Positions 14,168-15,099 of a stretch of DNA of 15,099 nt are shown here, one piece after another. A program made the position numbers and the translations under genes. The notes beneath the pieces were generated by a model that was not told the DNA's origin, made no database searches, and saw only the letters and a program-made list of their open reading frames with translations. The DNA comes from Legionellales bacterium (GTDB lineage: Bacteria > Pseudomonadota > Gammaproteobacteria > Eutrophobiales > Eutrophobiaceae). Every line of letters starts with the position of its first letter. The stretch's first letter is position 1. Where the stretch lies: the NCBI GenBank assembly GCA_002721165.1, contig PBJS01000020.1, positions 19,284 to 34,382 on the forward strand, written 5' to 3'.

Positions 14168-15016
14168 TTAGTCATTTCTTTCCCATAATTGCCAAACAGG
14201 GACTAAATTTTTTGGTAGAAGTGGAAGTAAGCCTAATTTATTTCTAAATGCTCCTTCAGTATGAAAATCTGATCCAATTGATGCTGCTAAATTATATTTT
14301 TCGGCATAACTTGACGCTAATTTGACTTCTTTTGATATATTGTGACTAGTAATTACCTCAATTGCACTACCACCACATTTTTTAAATTCATTGATTAATT
14401 TGGCCAATTTAGTAGCTGTCATTCTGTACCTTAACGGATGTGCAATAACAGCAATACCACCTGCTGTATTAATAAGATTTATCGTTTCATTAAGTTTTGG
14501 CCATTCCATAGAAACGTAGCCGGGTTTACTCTTCACGAGAAATTTTTTAAAAACATCTCTTTGATTTTTGGCATATTTGTGATCTACCAAAAATTGAGCA
14601 AAATGGTAACGGGTAATACTTCTATCAATTGCTATTTTTTTTACATATTCATAACTTCCTTTTATTCCGGCTTTTGTTAACGCCCGAGAAATTTTTTTAG
14701 CACGCATTTCACGTAAAGTTTTTAGTTCATCACATGCTTTTATTACTAGTTTATTTTTGGTATCAATATTAAGTCCTAGAATATGTATTGTCTTATTATC
14801 CCATTGAGTTGATAATTCGACACCACTTATAAGGTTGATGTTTTCTTTGATAGCGGCTTTCTTTGCGTCGTGAAGACCTGATATAGTGTCATGATCAGTT
14901 AGTGCCAACATCTTAATCCCACTATTTGCAGCTTTAACAACAAGCTCTGCTGGCGGTAATTCACCATCTGATTTATTTGAATGGGTGTGTAAGTCAATTT
15001 GTGAATAGTAGGGCAT
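14168..15016 (-). CDS. rnm: PHP-domain 5'-3' exoribonuclease, RNase AM (YciV/TrpH family)
   Basis: The 282 residues match the YciV/TrpH family in length and motifs. PHP metal ligands are visible: His10 and His12 in LHTHS, DHD at 41-43, Glu67 in GVELS, His78, His193 in IAHPLRY, and Asp250/His252 in GSDFHTEG. The central insert reads like YciV as well (TRYHFAQFL at 135-143, KPGYVSMEWP at 164-173). The E. coli enzyme, RNase AM, trims 5' ends of rRNA precursors and also hydrolyses 3',5'-bisphosphonucleotides in the cytoplasm. The gene starts eleven bases after the stop of the yajQ-like gene, so they probably form an operon; no good Shine-Dalgarno site is seen. It converges on pdsS with 23 bases between them and no clear terminator. 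Confidence 0.9.
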   Translation of the reverse strand: MPYYSQIDLHTHSNKSDGELPPAELVVKAANSGIKMLALTDHDTISGLHDAKKAAIKENINLISGVELSTQWDNKTIHILGLNIDTKNKLVIKACDELKTLREMRAKKISRALTKAGIKGSYEYVKKIAIDRSITRYHFAQFLVDHKYAKNQRDVFKKFLVKSKPGYVSMEWPKLNETINLINTAGGIAVIAHPLRYRMTATKLAKLINEFKKCGGSAIEVITSHNISKEVKLASSYAEKYNLAASIGSDFHTEGAFRNKLGLLPLLPKNLVPVWQLWERND

Positions 15017-15027
15017 TTCTAAAATTA

Positions 15028-15099
15028 TTAATCACGAAAGTTTATGTATTGTAGTGGAATATCAAATTTTGCTTCTTTCAATTCTGAAATTGCATTTTG
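15028..15099 (-). CDS. yajQ: C-terminal tail of a YajQ-family nucleotide-binding protein (partial)
   Basis: Only the last 23 codons and the stop (15028-15030) are inside the window. They read QNAISELKEAKFDIPLQYIN then FRD. YajQ (DUF520) proteins end in the same way, with a helix and then a strand closing in PLQF-x-NFRD, so the match is good for so short a piece. YajQ proteins are small cytoplasmic proteins; some bind cyclic di-GMP. The rest lies beyond the window edge. The short distance to the PHP gene points to co-transcription. Confidence 0.7.
   Translation of the reverse strand, partial: QNAISELKEAKFDIPLQYINFRD

Noticed and set aside
1..15099. CRISPR array, insertion sequence or prophage
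   Set aside because: No regularly spaced repeats, transposase, integrase or phage structural genes were seen on either strand.

Overview
This AT-rich window, roughly two thirds A+T by eye, looks like a marine or aquatic Gammaproteobacterium. The pointers are a Fur-type promoter, a tRNA-Arg(ACG) very close to the enterobacterial form, a Rap1a/Tai-fold protein, the regulatory trio of the proteobacterial dedicated sortase (PDS) system, an Rnm/YciV-type PHP protein and the C-terminal tail of a YajQ protein. The species cannot be told from sequence reading alone. No insertion sequence, phage gene or CRISPR array was seen.

Region 1 (1-3748, all minus strand) is a tightly packed redox operon. The first gene encodes an 804-residue fusion of a thioredoxin-reductase-like flavoprotein, two cyclic-nucleotide-binding domains and a ferredoxin part with sixteen cluster-ligating cysteines. 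The second gene, overlapping the first by one base, encodes a five-helix membrane protein whose histidines are spaced as in two-heme b-type cytochromes. The third, cut by the window edge, encodes an FHA-like domain followed by a membrane helix. Together they suggest a cytoplasmic NAD(P)H-to-membrane electron pathway with built-in signal sensing. This is the best candidate for an undescribed system.

Region 2 (3749-4141) is intergenic DNA and a tRNA-Arg gene. Region 3 (4145-6765, minus strand) holds a Fur-boxed promoter, an outer-membrane porin, twin hairpins, a secreted FMN-binding protein with a flavinylation motif and a small PepSY-TM protein. It reads as an iron-regulated reductive module.

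Region 4 (6766-9004, plus strand) holds an AT-rich gap, a cold-shock protein, a two-helix small membrane protein, a periplasmic Rap1a/Tai-like protein and a secreted Sel1-repeat protein. Region 5 (9008-14144) holds a DUF255/YyaL-like helical-barrel protein without its usual thioredoxin domain, then pdsO (minus strand) and pdsR-pdsS (plus strand) diverging from a shared 200-base region. Neither a sortase nor a sortase substrate lies in the window. Region 6 (14168-15099, minus strand) is a probable yajQ-rnm gene pair.
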